In this document: positions 49,322 through 57,615 of the stretch, in pieces
Numbering within the stretch: position 1 is the stretch's first letter
Layout: every line of letters begins with the position of its first letter
NCBI GenBank assembly: GCA_965213645.1
Contig: CBDBZX010000002.1
Span: 1,674,001-1,738,000, forward strand
DNA length: 64,000 bases
Direction: 5' to 3'
Source: CBDBZX01 sp965213645
GTDB lineage: Bacteria > Deinococcota > Deinococci > Deinococcales > Trueperaceae
The notes under the pieces: model-generated
What the model was told of the DNA's origin: nothing
Database searches by the model: none
What the model saw: the letters and a program-made list of their open reading frames with translations, nothing else
Program-made: the position numbers and the translations under genes

Positions 49322-51189
49322 TGATCGCGCGGCGCGTGGAGCGGCCTGAGCACGACGTCCAGACGCAGGGCAGCCTGCTCCAGCAGATCAAGTTCGCCCG
49401 CTTCTGGCTGCCCGTCGCGATTGTAGGCGTGGTGCTTGGGTATCAACTCTTCGTCGTGCCACAAGGCGGCGAACGCTGGCAGTTCTGGTCGGAGATTCTC
49501 TTTTACAGCATCGTGGGGCCGCTCGCGACGTACCTTACGCTCAATTGGATCGTCTCAGAGGTCAAGGAGCGCGAGCGGGCGCAAAACGAGCAGACGCGGC
49601 TCTATCACGAACTGCAGCGCAGCCACAGGTTGCTGAGCACCATCCAGCGTGTGACCGAGCGCTTCGCCTCAGCGACAGACTTAGACGCGGTGCTCTCGGC
49701 GGCGAGTGAGGGCATTGCCGAGGTGACAAACGCAGAAGCGACGGCAATTCTTATTGCCTCAGGGAATCTAGGGGTGACGCGCGGCTACGAGCTTAGTTCC
49801 ACTTTGGCTAAAAACGCGGCGGCGCGTAACCGCTCGAGTCGGCGCGGCGAGGCGTTAGCTGAACGCTTTGAGGATGGCGAGCAGACCTACTGGGTCTTGT
49901 CTGCGCCGCTCGTTTGGGGCGGGAAGTTCGGCGGCAGCGTCCACGCTTACTACCGCACCTCTCCAAGCCCAGAACAGCGCGAGAGCTTCAGCATCTTGTC
50001 CAGCGAGTTTTCCGCCGCCACCGAAGCCACGCGGAGCCGCACCAAAGACCTCTTGACGCTCGTCGAAGTGGACAGGAGCATCCGCGCTGAGGGGAACTTA
50101 GAGCGCCTCTTGGAGACGCTGCTCACGCAGATGATGACGCGGGCCGACGCGCAGATGGGCGGCGTCTACCTCTTCGACGACCTGGCCGACAGCCGAGCAG
50201 ACGCAGAAGGGACTGAGGGAGGGTTGTTGCAACTCAGAGCGTGGCACGGCTTAGCGGGTGGAGTGACGCCTAGTTCGCTACGTTTGGGCGAAGGCTTTAT
50301 CGGACAGGCAGCGGCGGAAGCCGAGCCGCGCGTGGCGGGCTGTTTAGAAGAGGTGCAAACGGACCCCGTGTTAGCGCGGGCAGGTAGCGCCATCAGCCTA
50401 CCGCTTCGCACCGAGGAAGAGCTTTTGGGCAGCGTCGTTTTAGCGCACACGAGACCGAATCACTTCAACGAGGCGAACTTGCCCTTTTTGAACCTCTTGG
50501 CGGGGCAGGTCAGCTTGGCGGTCCGCAACGCGCGAGCGTATTTGCAGTCCGAAGAACTCGCCATCGCCGAGGAGCGGGCGCGAATCGCCAGGGAGATTCA
50601 CGACGGGGTGGCGCAGTCGTTGGCGTTTAGCGCTTTGAAATTGGATTTGGTCTCGAGGCTCATCACTCAAGAAGAGAGTGACACTAACAAAGCCCTAGAC
50701 GAACTCACGGGCGCGAAAAAAACCATCCGCGAGACCATCAAAGAGGTGCGCCGCTCGATTTTCGCGCTCAGACCCATTGACCTAGAGCGGCACGGCTTCG
50801 TCGAAACCATCCGCCGCTACTGCTTGGATTACCACCAGCAAAACGACGTACATGTGACGCTCCAAGTCGAGAGCACCCCCCGCCTCACCCTCAAGAGTGA
50901 AGCGGTACTCTTTCGCATCTTTCAGGAGTCGCTTAACAACGTCGCGAAGCACGCCGGGGCGCGGCACATGTGGGTCACGCTCGGCAAGACGTGTGACAGT
51001 TGCGGCTTTATCGAGATTCGCGACGATGGGCGCGGCTTCGACTTGGAGCACGTCTCGGATAGGGTAACGAGCGCGGGTGGATTGGGGCTCAGGCAGATGC
51101 GTGAACGTATTTTGGCAAGGGGGGGTCGCTTTGAGGTAGTTTCAAAACCGAGCCAGGGAACGAGGATTTATGCGTCGCTGCCGGAGTAG
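49321..51189 (+). CDS. GAF-domain sensor histidine kinase (DegS/NarX type)
   Basis: A 622-residue kinase. Two N-terminal membrane segments (about 32-50 and 62-80), a coiled coil (EVKERERAQNEQTRLYHELQRSHRLL), two GAF domains (about 115-235 and 245-405), then the HisKA_3 dimerisation domain with His427 in ARIAREIHDGVAQSLAFSALKLDL and a HATPase domain (QESLNNVAKHAGARH, IEIRDDGRGFD, GGLGLRQMRERI). These features are typical of kinases that pair with NarL-type regulators; one is encoded at 45935-46585. The GTG start overlaps the stop of the small membrane protein gene by one base. Confidence 0.92.
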   Translation: MIARRVERPEHDVQTQGSLLQQIKFARFWLPVAIVGVVLGYQLFVVPQGGERWQFWSEILFYSIVGPLATYLTLNWIVSEVKERERAQNEQTRLYHELQRSHRLLSTIQRVTERFASATDLDAVLSAASEGIAEVTNAEATAILIASGNLGVTRGYELSSTLAKNAAARNRSSRRGEALAERFEDGEQTYWVLSAPLVWGGKFGGSVHAYYRTSPSPEQRESFSILSSEFSAATEATRSRTKDLLTLVEVDRSIRAEGNLERLLETLLTQMMTRADAQMGGVYLFDDLADSRADAEGTEGGLLQLRAWHGLAGGVTPSSLRLGEGFIGQAAAEAEPRVAGCLEEVQTDPVLARAGSAISLPLRTEEELLGSVVLAHTRPNHFNEANLPFLNLLAGQVSLAVRNARAYLQSEELAIAEERARIAREIHDGVAQSLAFSALKLDLVSRLITQEESDTNKALDELTGAKKTIRETIKEVRRSIFALRPIDLERHGFVETIRRYCLDYHQQNDVHVTLQVESTPRLTLKSEAVLFRIFQESLNNVAKHAGARHMWVTLGKTCDSCGFIEIRDDGRGFDLEHVSDRVTSAGGLGLRQMRERILARGGRFEVVSKPSQGTRIYASLPE

Positions 51190-51198
51190 TTCTTAGGA

Positions 51199-51456
51199 CT
51201 AGTAGTGATACCGACAGGCTAAAATACGAATTTTCGCCTCTTGCACCTCATAAACTAGCCGGTGCTCTTTGTCAATCCGCCTTGACCAGCAACCCGCAAA
51301 ATCGTACTTGAGCGGTTCGGGCTTTCCCAAACCCTTGAAGGGGTCACGCTGGACATCCTCGATGAGCTTGACGATTCGCAGGGCGGTCTTACGGTCCTGC
51401 TTGATCCACCAAGCCAGGTCTTCGAACGCAGCAGCGTCAAATTCCAAGTTTTTCAA
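51199..51456 (-). CDS. YoeB-type toxin (Txe/YoeB mRNA interferase)
   Basis: An 85-residue RelE-superfamily toxin, a ribosome-dependent mRNA endonuclease. Family marks are FEDLAWWIKQDRKTALRIVKLIEDV, DPFKGLGKPEPLKYDFAGCWSRRIDKEHRLVYEV and the C-terminal RYHY; the catalytic Glu (in KPEPL), Arg (SRR) and His84 are all present, so the toxin looks functional. The TTG start lies inside the antitoxin gene, giving a 20-nt overlap. It ends 9 nt from the convergent kinase gene. Confidence 0.9.
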   Translation of the reverse strand: MKNLEFDAAAFEDLAWWIKQDRKTALRIVKLIEDVQRDPFKGLGKPEPLKYDFAGCWSRRIDKEHRLVYEVQEAKIRILACRYHY

Positions 51457-51646
51457 GCGTTTCCTCTAAGGATAGACCTTCTTGTCGCTCCTTCGCCTCC
51501 AAAAGTCGGCGTTTCATCGTTTCACTTCGCAACAAGTAGCGCGTTTCTAGCTCGGCGGAGATGTCGTTCCACACCTCAATGGGGACGATCACGCTTTTGA
51601 GGTTGCCTGCCTCGTCGGAGATATATTCTAAGTTTGCGTTATTCAT
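51437..51646 (-). CDS. Antitoxin of the YoeB-type toxin
   Basis: A 69-residue antitoxin. The N-terminal part (LEYISDEAGNLKSVIVPIEVWNDISAE) resembles the short beta-strand entry of YefM/Phd-like or DUF2281-type antitoxins; the C-terminal helix (LEAKERQEGLSLEETLEKLGI) would bind the toxin. It precedes the toxin gene and overlaps it by 20 nt. TATGAT lies 8 nt before ATG 51646, so the message may be leaderless. Self-repression is typical of such pairs. Confidence 0.82.
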   Translation of the reverse strand: MNNANLEYISDEAGNLKSVIVPIEVWNDISAELETRYLLRSETMKRRLLEAKERQEGLSLEETLEKLGI

Positions 51647-51655
51647 ATGAAACTA

Positions 51656-52579
51656 TCATAGCGCTAGGGGTATTTGATGTCTATTCACCTCAGCACTTTT
51701 TACTAAAGCAGGATTCTCTATAGATGGAACAGAAAGGTTCTTAGAGAAAAACATCAGTTCTGAGCCTTTGTACCTGTCGGCAGCACTATAACTGAGAGCA
51801 TAAGTAATTTGTCTGTGCTTCCCATAAAACTGTTCGATCTCTGGTGCAGCATCGTATGTCACTAGCCAGTGTTGTTTAATTTTTGAGACTAATGTAGCTA
51901 CTTCTAGATGATCATTATGTTCATAGAAATTTTCATATAGCCCTTGCCCTTTTACATAGTAGGGCGGATCGAGATAGACTAGAGTACTTTTTGGCAAAGA
52001 GGGTAAAGTACTTCTAATAAATTGAGCCGCATCCTCGTTGTAAACGGTAATGCGGCTCCGATGACGTCCAATTCGTCTGATTCGTCGGACTAAATTTTCT
52101 TTATTGAACCGTGCATCAATCTTCCACGTACCCTTCTGATCTTTTCCACCAATCACTCCTCCAGTGAGTATTCCAGAGCGATTTGTTCTATTCAGAAAGA
52201 ATGTCGAGAAAGCCAGATCAACTATAGGAATATCCTCTTCTACATTTTGTAGAGCTTTCTGCTTGTGCCACTCGTTTATCGTTACAGGTGTAGAAAGAAT
52301 TTTCTCGCATAGCGCTTCAGTTTCATGGAGCGCCGCGTACCAAAAAGCGTAGACTGACCTGTTCAAATCATTGATATGTACATGTGAAGCATACTCGTCA
52401 AATAATAAAGCGAAAGCAACTCCCGCTCCACCAGCATAGGGTTCTACATAGTGTCCATCGAGCAAATTATTTTGTTGAATCAGTAGCTTGATAAAATTAG
52501 CTAGTTTTCCTTTTCCACCAGGATAGCGTAATGGCGTGTAGTACTTCATATCTCTCGAGTTCTCATAATTTAGTTCCAT
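51656..52579 (-). CDS. D12-class DNA adenine N6-methyltransferase
   Basis: A 307-residue Dam-like methyltransferase. Motif I is TPLRYPGGKGKLANFI followed by YVEPYAGGAGVAFALLFDEY, and the catalytic motif is VYLDPPYYVKGQGLY (DPPY). The FFLNRTNRSGILTGGVIGG block is typical of phage and defence-associated members rather than of chromosomal Dam. Target sequence unknown. The first 10 nt overlap the end of the split ParB-like gene, so they form one unit. Base composition is clearly more A+T-rich than the core genes, and CTCGAG and AGAGGT words are nearly absent, pointing to recent transfer. Confidence 0.9.
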   Translation of the reverse strand: MELNYENSRDMKYYTPLRYPGGKGKLANFIKLLIQQNNLLDGHYVEPYAGGAGVAFALLFDEYASHVHINDLNRSVYAFWYAALHETEALCEKILSTPVTINEWHKQKALQNVEEDIPIVDLAFSTFFLNRTNRSGILTGGVIGGKDQKGTWKIDARFNKENLVRRIRRIGRHRSRITVYNEDAAQFIRSTLPSLPKSTLVYLDPPYYVKGQGLYENFYEHNDHLEVATLVSKIKQHWLVTYDAAPEIEQFYGKHRQITYALSYSAADRYKGSELMFFSKNLSVPSIENPALVKSAEVNRHQIPLAL

Positions 52580-53969
52580 ACCGCTTCAATGAACGGTTGC
52601 AAATTGTCCCAAGTCATTCTAAGGTCAGTTGGGGTTGGCGAGAAGTGTTGATTGTGAATGTATTGATGCAAAGTTGTGATAGTCGAAGCAAAAAAAGAAT
52701 CTTTTTGCGCAGCTCGCTTTACAGGTTTGATTTGTTGACCATCTAGCTTGTTCGCTTTTTGCAAAGCTTGACCTACAGCATCTAACTTAGCCGCAAGTGT
52801 CGCCTCAGTAGCATCAGAGCCGTGAAGCGTAACTTTATTTCTCACAACACCTACGCTGTTCTTGACGATGTAACTATCAAGAGATAGTTCAATAAAAACG
52901 CGAAACAATACTGCAACAGAGTTTGCAAAATCATCTATATCGAGCTTTCTCAATTCATGATAGATATTGTTTACTCTATTGTCATCAATTTCGAAGCGGA
53001 CATCCGATGGAATAAGTTTCTTTCGCTTCGAACTAGGCGACCTAGTTCTCTGTCCCGGTGCTTTTTCTTTTTCAGCGTTGAGCGGTGCTTCAGAGGGGAT
53101 ATTGGAGTCAGCTTCAAGCACGTGTGGCTCGCCGCTGGACTTCGTTAGGTCGGGAAGCTTTTCGGATGGAATATTGTCTACATATTCCTTTCTGTTTTCT
53201 TTGTAGTAAATGTCTTTAACATTGATAGTGTCAGAAGCAAGATTATTGACAACATACATAAGTCCCTTTACAACTTCCTCATCGTCAAGCGTTGTCAGAA
53301 TTTCCCCACCCTTCAAGTCAAAACCAAGCTTTTCGCGAACGTAAGGATCACCTATCAAACGCCCAAAATTAGTAATAGGAACGCGGCTTCTCGTCTCCTT
53401 GTCTAAATCCCCTTTCTTTTCTAAGTAATCTAGTACTTGCAAACGAGAATCTTTTTTACCTCTACGTTGGCTAAAACGCGCTCTTTCCGTTCCACCCCAT
53501 CTAACTGTTCCAGCCCCCTCTTGTTCACCGTCATGAATCAACTCTATCCATGTGTTTGCTTCAGACCTTTCATCCACAACCGTACAGTTGACAAATTCAA
53601 TAGGATTGTCTTGGTACTGCTCACTTATCTTTTTAAGCTGAGAAACGAGATAACCACAGCGACCAGGGCGCTATCTGAAACCGCTTTATCTACTAAATCT
53701 GGGTGCTCTAAAATTTTTATCGTCGCTACTCGCCTGTTACCGTCGAGAACGACATATTTCTCACTATCGTTAAGTGACATCACGATCAAAGCTACTGACG
53801 GATTTAGACCGTTCTCAATAATACTTTTAGCGAGATTAACAAGTTTTGCTTTCTGATCAGCAGCTATAGAGCGAACAGCTTCACGCTGACTTTGAGCAGG
53901 TTCTTCCAAACGGGGATTTTCAGAGTCTAAAAGGAGTTGAGAAAGGGCTATATCTCTTTTCGTAGCCAT
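52570..53969 (-). pseudogene. ParB-like nuclease-domain protein, split by a frameshift
   Basis: Read in two frames. The 5' part (53969 to a stop at 53625) encodes a ParB/Srx-like domain: ATKRDIALSQLLLDSENPRL, LVNLAKSIIENGLNPS and EKYVVLDGNRRVATIKILEH. The 3' part continues in the -1 frame as LKKISEQYQDNPIEFVNCTV then VDERSEANTWIELIHDGEQE, to 52570, with a C-terminal region of about 330 residues of unknown fold. The frame change lies between 53627 and 53673; on the minus strand a CTTAAAAAG run sits directly before the first stop. Either the gene has lost one base, the sequence has an error, or this is programmed -1 frameshifting. It is A+T-rich and overlaps the methylase gene by 10 nt. ATG 53969 is preferred to 54080. 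Confidence 0.78.
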
Positions 53970-54098
53970 ATTTATAAGGAGAAAACAGCGAATGAAACGA
54001 ATCACCTTCGCTATTTCAGAACTCTCCCTCCAATCTCTTAAACCTGAGAGGAGTATACTTGTCTTACACATGTTTGGCAAGACTCTAAAATTTCTTGA

Positions 54099-55883
54099 CT
54101 AGCTCGAGGCGAAAAAATCCTTCACCGCCTCCGCCGCGCCCCTCCCGACTCCCGGAATGCTCGCCAACTCCTCCACATCTGCGCCTTTGAGTTGGTCAAC
54201 GCTCGAGAAGTGCGCCAACAGCGCGTCCCTGCGTTTGGGTCCGATGCCCGGCACATCGTCCAAGATGCTCTTGGTCATCGCCGCGCCGCGCTGTTTGCGG
54301 TTGTAGCCGACCGCCGTGCGGTGCGCCTCGTCGCGGATGTTAATGAGCATACGGAGGGCAGGGTGCGTTTCGGGCACGAGGATGGGTCCGGCTCCCTCGC
54401 GAATGATGGTTTCTTGCTTTTTGGCGAGACCCAACATAGGAATGTCGAGCCCCGCCTCTTTGAGCGCCCGCCGCGCCGAGGAGAGTTGACCCTTGCCGCC
54501 GTCAATCAGCAAGAGGTCAGGCATCGGCATTTTATCCGCCAGCGAGCCGGTAAAACGGCGGCGGATAACTTGGTGCATCGAATAGAAATCGTCTGGCTGC
54601 TCTAAGCCTGTGATGCGCATCTTGCGGTACTCACTCTTGCGGGCGCGTCCCCCGTCAAAAACGACGATGGAGGCGGTGGTATGCGTTCCCATGAGGTTCG
54701 AGATATCGTAACCTTCGATGCGGTAAGGTGGGTTCTCTAACTCGGCCAACTGCTGCAACTCTTTGACGCCAGGGGCTTCACCGCGTTTCTCCAAGAGGGC
54801 AAGTTCAGCCTCTAACCCCGTCGCCGCGTTGCGCTCGGCCATCGCCATGAGTTCTAACTTATCGCCGCGTTGGGGCAAGCGTAACTCAACGCGCTTGCCC
54901 GCTCGCTCACTTAAAAAGGTCTGCCAGATGTCCATATCGACTTCATTCGGAATGAGGATGAGCGGCGGCACTTGCATCGCTTGGGCGTAGTAGTCCGCCA
55001 TGAACCTCTCTAAAATTTCAGCCGGCGTCGCTTCATCGGCGTTGGTGAGAAAGCGCTTGTCACGTCCGACCACGCGCCCGCGCCGCATCTGGAAAAGCTG
55101 CACCATCGCGTAGTTGCCCGCTTGGGTCAAGCCTAAAAAGTCGAGGTCGTCATCCGTCGCCCGTGCGACATCTGAGTCATAGCCCGTGAGCCGCTGGAGC
55201 GCCTGGATGCGGTCGCGGTAGATTTTGGCGAGTTCGAAGTCTTGCCGCTGCGCCGCCTCACGCATCTCCGTTTTGAGTTGTTCGGCGGTCTCTGCGACGT
55301 TGCCCTCCAGGAATGTTTTGACCTGTTTGACGACTTTCGCGTACTCCTCGGGCGTCGTCTCCCCGACGCAAGGCGCTAAACAGCGGCCCATGTGAAAGCG
55401 CAAACAGGGCTTCTTACGCCGCTTCATCGGGTAGCCGCTGTTCTGACGTAGTGGGAAAACCGACGCTACGAGGTCTTGCACGCGCCGCACCGAGCCGGGG
55501 TTCGGATACGGTCCGAAGTACGTCGCGCCGTCCTTGAACACGCGCCGCGTAAACATGAGCATCGGGTATTCTTCGTTGGTGAGTTTCAAGAAGGGGTAGC
55601 TCTTATCGTCCTTTAAGAGCACGTTGAAGTGCGGCTTGTAGCGCTTGATGAGGTTGGCTTCTAGGATGAGCGCCTCGACTTCGCTCTTGGTGACGATGAA
55701 CTCGAGCCGCTGCGCCCCCTCACGAATCAGCCGCGCTTTTTTCTCCGCCGCCTGGTTGAAGTAGCTCCGCACGCGGCTACGCAAATTGATGGCTTTGCCG
55801 ACGTAGATAACTTCACTGTCAGAGGAGTAATAGAGGTAACAGCCGGGCTGGGTGGGTAAAACGGGTAGGTCGTCTGCGGTCAT
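54099..55883 (-). CDS. uvrC: Excinuclease ABC subunit C
   Basis: A 594-residue UvrC, the nuclease of nucleotide excision repair that incises on both sides of a lesion marked by UvrA-UvrB. In order: GIY-YIG domain (CYLYYSSDSEVIYVGKAINLRSRVRSYF), a Cys motif (KPCLRFHMGRCLAPCVG), UvrB-binding UVR segment (LKTEMREAAQRQDFELAKIYRDRIQAL), RNase H-like domain (EGYDISNLMGTHTTASIVVFDGGR, DLLLIDGGKGQLSSARRAL) and two helix-hairpin-helix motifs (LDDVPGIGPKRRDALLAHF, LASIPGVGRGAAEAV). Length is normal. Base composition returns to that of the core genome here. Confidence 0.97.
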   Translation of the reverse strand: MTADDLPVLPTQPGCYLYYSSDSEVIYVGKAINLRSRVRSYFNQAAEKKARLIREGAQRLEFIVTKSEVEALILEANLIKRYKPHFNVLLKDDKSYPFLKLTNEEYPMLMFTRRVFKDGATYFGPYPNPGSVRRVQDLVASVFPLRQNSGYPMKRRKKPCLRFHMGRCLAPCVGETTPEEYAKVVKQVKTFLEGNVAETAEQLKTEMREAAQRQDFELAKIYRDRIQALQRLTGYDSDVARATDDDLDFLGLTQAGNYAMVQLFQMRRGRVVGRDKRFLTNADEATPAEILERFMADYYAQAMQVPPLILIPNEVDMDIWQTFLSERAGKRVELRLPQRGDKLELMAMAERNAATGLEAELALLEKRGEAPGVKELQQLAELENPPYRIEGYDISNLMGTHTTASIVVFDGGRARKSEYRKMRITGLEQPDDFYSMHQVIRRRFTGSLADKMPMPDLLLIDGGKGQLSSARRALKEAGLDIPMLGLAKKQETIIREGAGPILVPETHPALRMLINIRDEAHRTAVGYNRKQRGAAMTKSILDDVPGIGPKRRDALLAHFSSVDQLKGADVEELASIPGVGRGAAEAVKDFFASS

Positions 55884-55972
55884 GCGAGCTTTATTATATC
55901 GTGCGTGAGCTGAGCAAGGCGTCTGTTGAGGTTATTCAACCTCTTCAAACCACCTGAATTTTATGGTGCTAA

Positions 55973-56185
55973 CCTCGCCATTTACGCTGCACCTCATGGC
56001 GAGGGTGCTGGAGCAGGAGCTTTGACGCGGAAGCAGCGTAGGGCTAGATAGATTTAATAGCATTTCCACGTAAATATTGCTACACAGTTCCGCAGTCCTC
56101 ATCCCTGAATGTGCGTGCTAAACGATGTTCTTCTCAGTTAGAGTGTAGCTGACCAGATGATACCTGCTATAATAAGCGTTAATAA
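55973..56185 (+). repeat. Gap upstream of the metallophosphoesterase: hairpin and family D, copy 2
   Basis: The gap 55884-56292 holds a 9-bp stem CCTCGCCAT (55973-55981) with ATGGCGAGG (55996-56004) and the second family D copy at about 56090-56185, including GACCAGATGATACCTGCTA (56150-56168) followed by a perfect TATAAT. The same repeat is upstream of the GNAT gene at 48244. No gene is supported. Confidence 0.7.
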
Positions 56186-56281
56186 GGACCACGTTCTATT
56201 CCCGTTTTTGCGAGTGTCCAAGTCTCGAGCAAGCTGAGGACAGGAGATAAAGGACTGTTAAACCGACTTGAGAGGTCCTGT

Positions 56282-56287
56282 TAGAAT
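56282..56287 (+). promoter_or_regulatory. -10 box TAGAAT, leaderless type
   Basis: TAGAAT, 5 nt, then ATG 56293. Confidence 0.55.
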
Positions 56288-56292
56288 CAGGG

Positions 56293-57180
56293 ATGAAGGT
56301 TTTACTACGCATCTTCCTCACCCTTCTCGCTGCATTCAGCCTCATCCTTCTGTGGGCTGTTATCGAACCCTACACCATTGACCAAGAAGAGGTCATAGCG
56401 ACGCTGCCCAACCTCCCGGAAAGCTGGGAGGGGGAGCGCGTCGCCCTCCTCGCGGACTTTCAGGTGGGGATGTGGCTGGGCAATACCTGGACGGCGGAGC
56501 GCATCGTCAACCGTTTGATAGAGATGCAACCCGCCGCTGTGCTGATCGCAGGCGACTTCGTCTATCACCCAAAAGGGGACGCAAGCGAAGAGGTCTCGAA
56601 AGCGGTCAATTTAGTGAAGCCTTTGATTGAAGCAGGCATCCCGACCTACGCGGTTCTCGGCAACCACGACTACCAGATGCCAACCGCAAAAGTGTCCAAG
56701 AACACGGCGCTCGCCCAAAAGGTGGTGTCCGCTTTGACGGCGGCGGGCGTAGAGGTGTTGCAAAACGAGGTTGCACCTCTTCGTTTACCGGGGGACGCGC
56801 AACCGCTCTACATCGCGGGTCTCGGCTCTCACATTGCCGATGAGGACAACCCCCAAGCGGCCCTCGCACAGCTTCCAGAGGACGCGCCGCGCCTTTGGCT
56901 CATGCACCACCCGAGTTCGTTTCTGCCGCTCCCAGAGGGCTCAGCGCCGCTAGCGTTATCCGCGCATACACACGGCGGGCAGTTCCGCATCCCCTTCACG
57001 CCTCAGTGGAGTTATATGACCTTTAGCGAAGAGGACGCGGTTCACGCGGATGGGTGGGTTGACGATTTTGGCGCAGCCAATAACCGGATTTATATCAACC
57101 GGGGGATCGGTTTTAGCGTCGCACCTCTCAGGCTGAACGCGCCCCCCGAACTCACTTTGCTTACGCTTAGGGGTGAATAG
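56293..57180 (+). CDS. Membrane-anchored metallophosphoesterase
   Basis: A 295-residue calcineurin-like phosphoesterase with an N-terminal membrane anchor (KVLLRIFLTLLAAFSLILLWAV). Metal-site motifs in order: LLADFQVG (Asp), LIAGDFVYH (GD), LGNHDY, LMHHPSSF and LSAHTHGGQFRIP. It is of the YkuE/YaeI type, some of which cleave UDP-linked lipid A precursors or other phosphodiesters; the substrate here is unknown. The active domain would face the periplasm side. ATG 56293 follows TAGAAT by 5 nt. Confidence 0.9.
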   Translation: MKVLLRIFLTLLAAFSLILLWAVIEPYTIDQEEVIATLPNLPESWEGERVALLADFQVGMWLGNTWTAERIVNRLIEMQPAAVLIAGDFVYHPKGDASEEVSKAVNLVKPLIEAGIPTYAVLGNHDYQMPTAKVSKNTALAQKVVSALTAAGVEVLQNEVAPLRLPGDAQPLYIAGLGSHIADEDNPQAALAQLPEDAPRLWLMHHPSSFLPLPEGSAPLALSAHTHGGQFRIPFTPQWSYMTFSEEDAVHADGWVDDFGAANNRIYINRGIGFSVAPLRLNAPPELTLLTLRGE

Positions 57181-57293
57181 TTCGACCTGTTTGCGGGGGT
57201 TGCGTTGAACAATTTTACTTCCTACCTCGAGCTGTAAAGCTTTTCAGGTCATACCTAAAGAGATTTGGGCATGATGCCACCAGGAGGTAAGTT

Positions 57294-57407
57294 ATGCAGG
57301 AATGGATCACCCAATACCCCTGGTTACAACACGCCGCGTTTTACCTCATCGCGCTGGTGTGGCCGGTGGTACTCATTCAGATTTTTGCGGAACGCGAGGA
57401 GGAGTGA
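57294..57407 (+). CDS. Micro-protein A, single membrane segment
   Basis: A 37-residue protein with one hydrophobic helix (HAAFYLIALVWPVVLIQIF, residues 13-31) and an acidic C-terminus EREEE. AGGAGGT lies 5 nt before ATG 57294, a near-perfect ribosome binding site. Its TGA overlaps the ATG of the next micro-protein. I do not recognise a family. Single-pass peptides of this size are often small subunits of membrane oxidases or transporters. Confidence 0.75.
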   Translation: MQEWITQYPWLQHAAFYLIALVWPVVLIQIFAEREEE

Positions 57408-57514
57408 TGCTCGAGGGGTTACACTACCCTTGGGCAGGCCCCTTAGGGCTCGGGCTCTTCGGCGTATGTTGGTCTCTCTTCCTCGTAAGCTGGGTTTGCC
57501 GAGAGGACGATTAG
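57407..57514 (+). CDS. Micro-protein B, single membrane segment
   Basis: A 35-residue protein with one hydrophobic helix (LGLGLFGVCWSLFLVSWVC) and the charged end REDD. Its ATG shares a base with the stop of micro-protein A (TGATG), and GAGGAGG precedes it, so both are translated together. Both carry acidic ends and one helix, suggesting they form a pair in a membrane complex. No family recognised. Confidence 0.72.
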   Translation: MLEGLHYPWAGPLGLGLFGVCWSLFLVSWVCREDD

Positions 57515-57580
57515 CGGGTGCTCAGGCTACCTTGCAACCTATTTTTAGAATCTACTGACACCCAACGCTTACCTAAGTGA

Positions 57581-57608
57581 AGGGCGTTTTTCAGAAGGAA
57601 AACGCCCT
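57581..57608. terminator. Bidirectional terminator between micro-proteins and E2
   Basis: AGGGCGTTTT (57581-57590) pairs with AAAACGCCCT (57599-57608) with an 8-nt loop between convergent transcripts; the stem itself supplies T and A runs. Confidence 0.8.
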
Positions 57609-57615
57609 ATAAACG

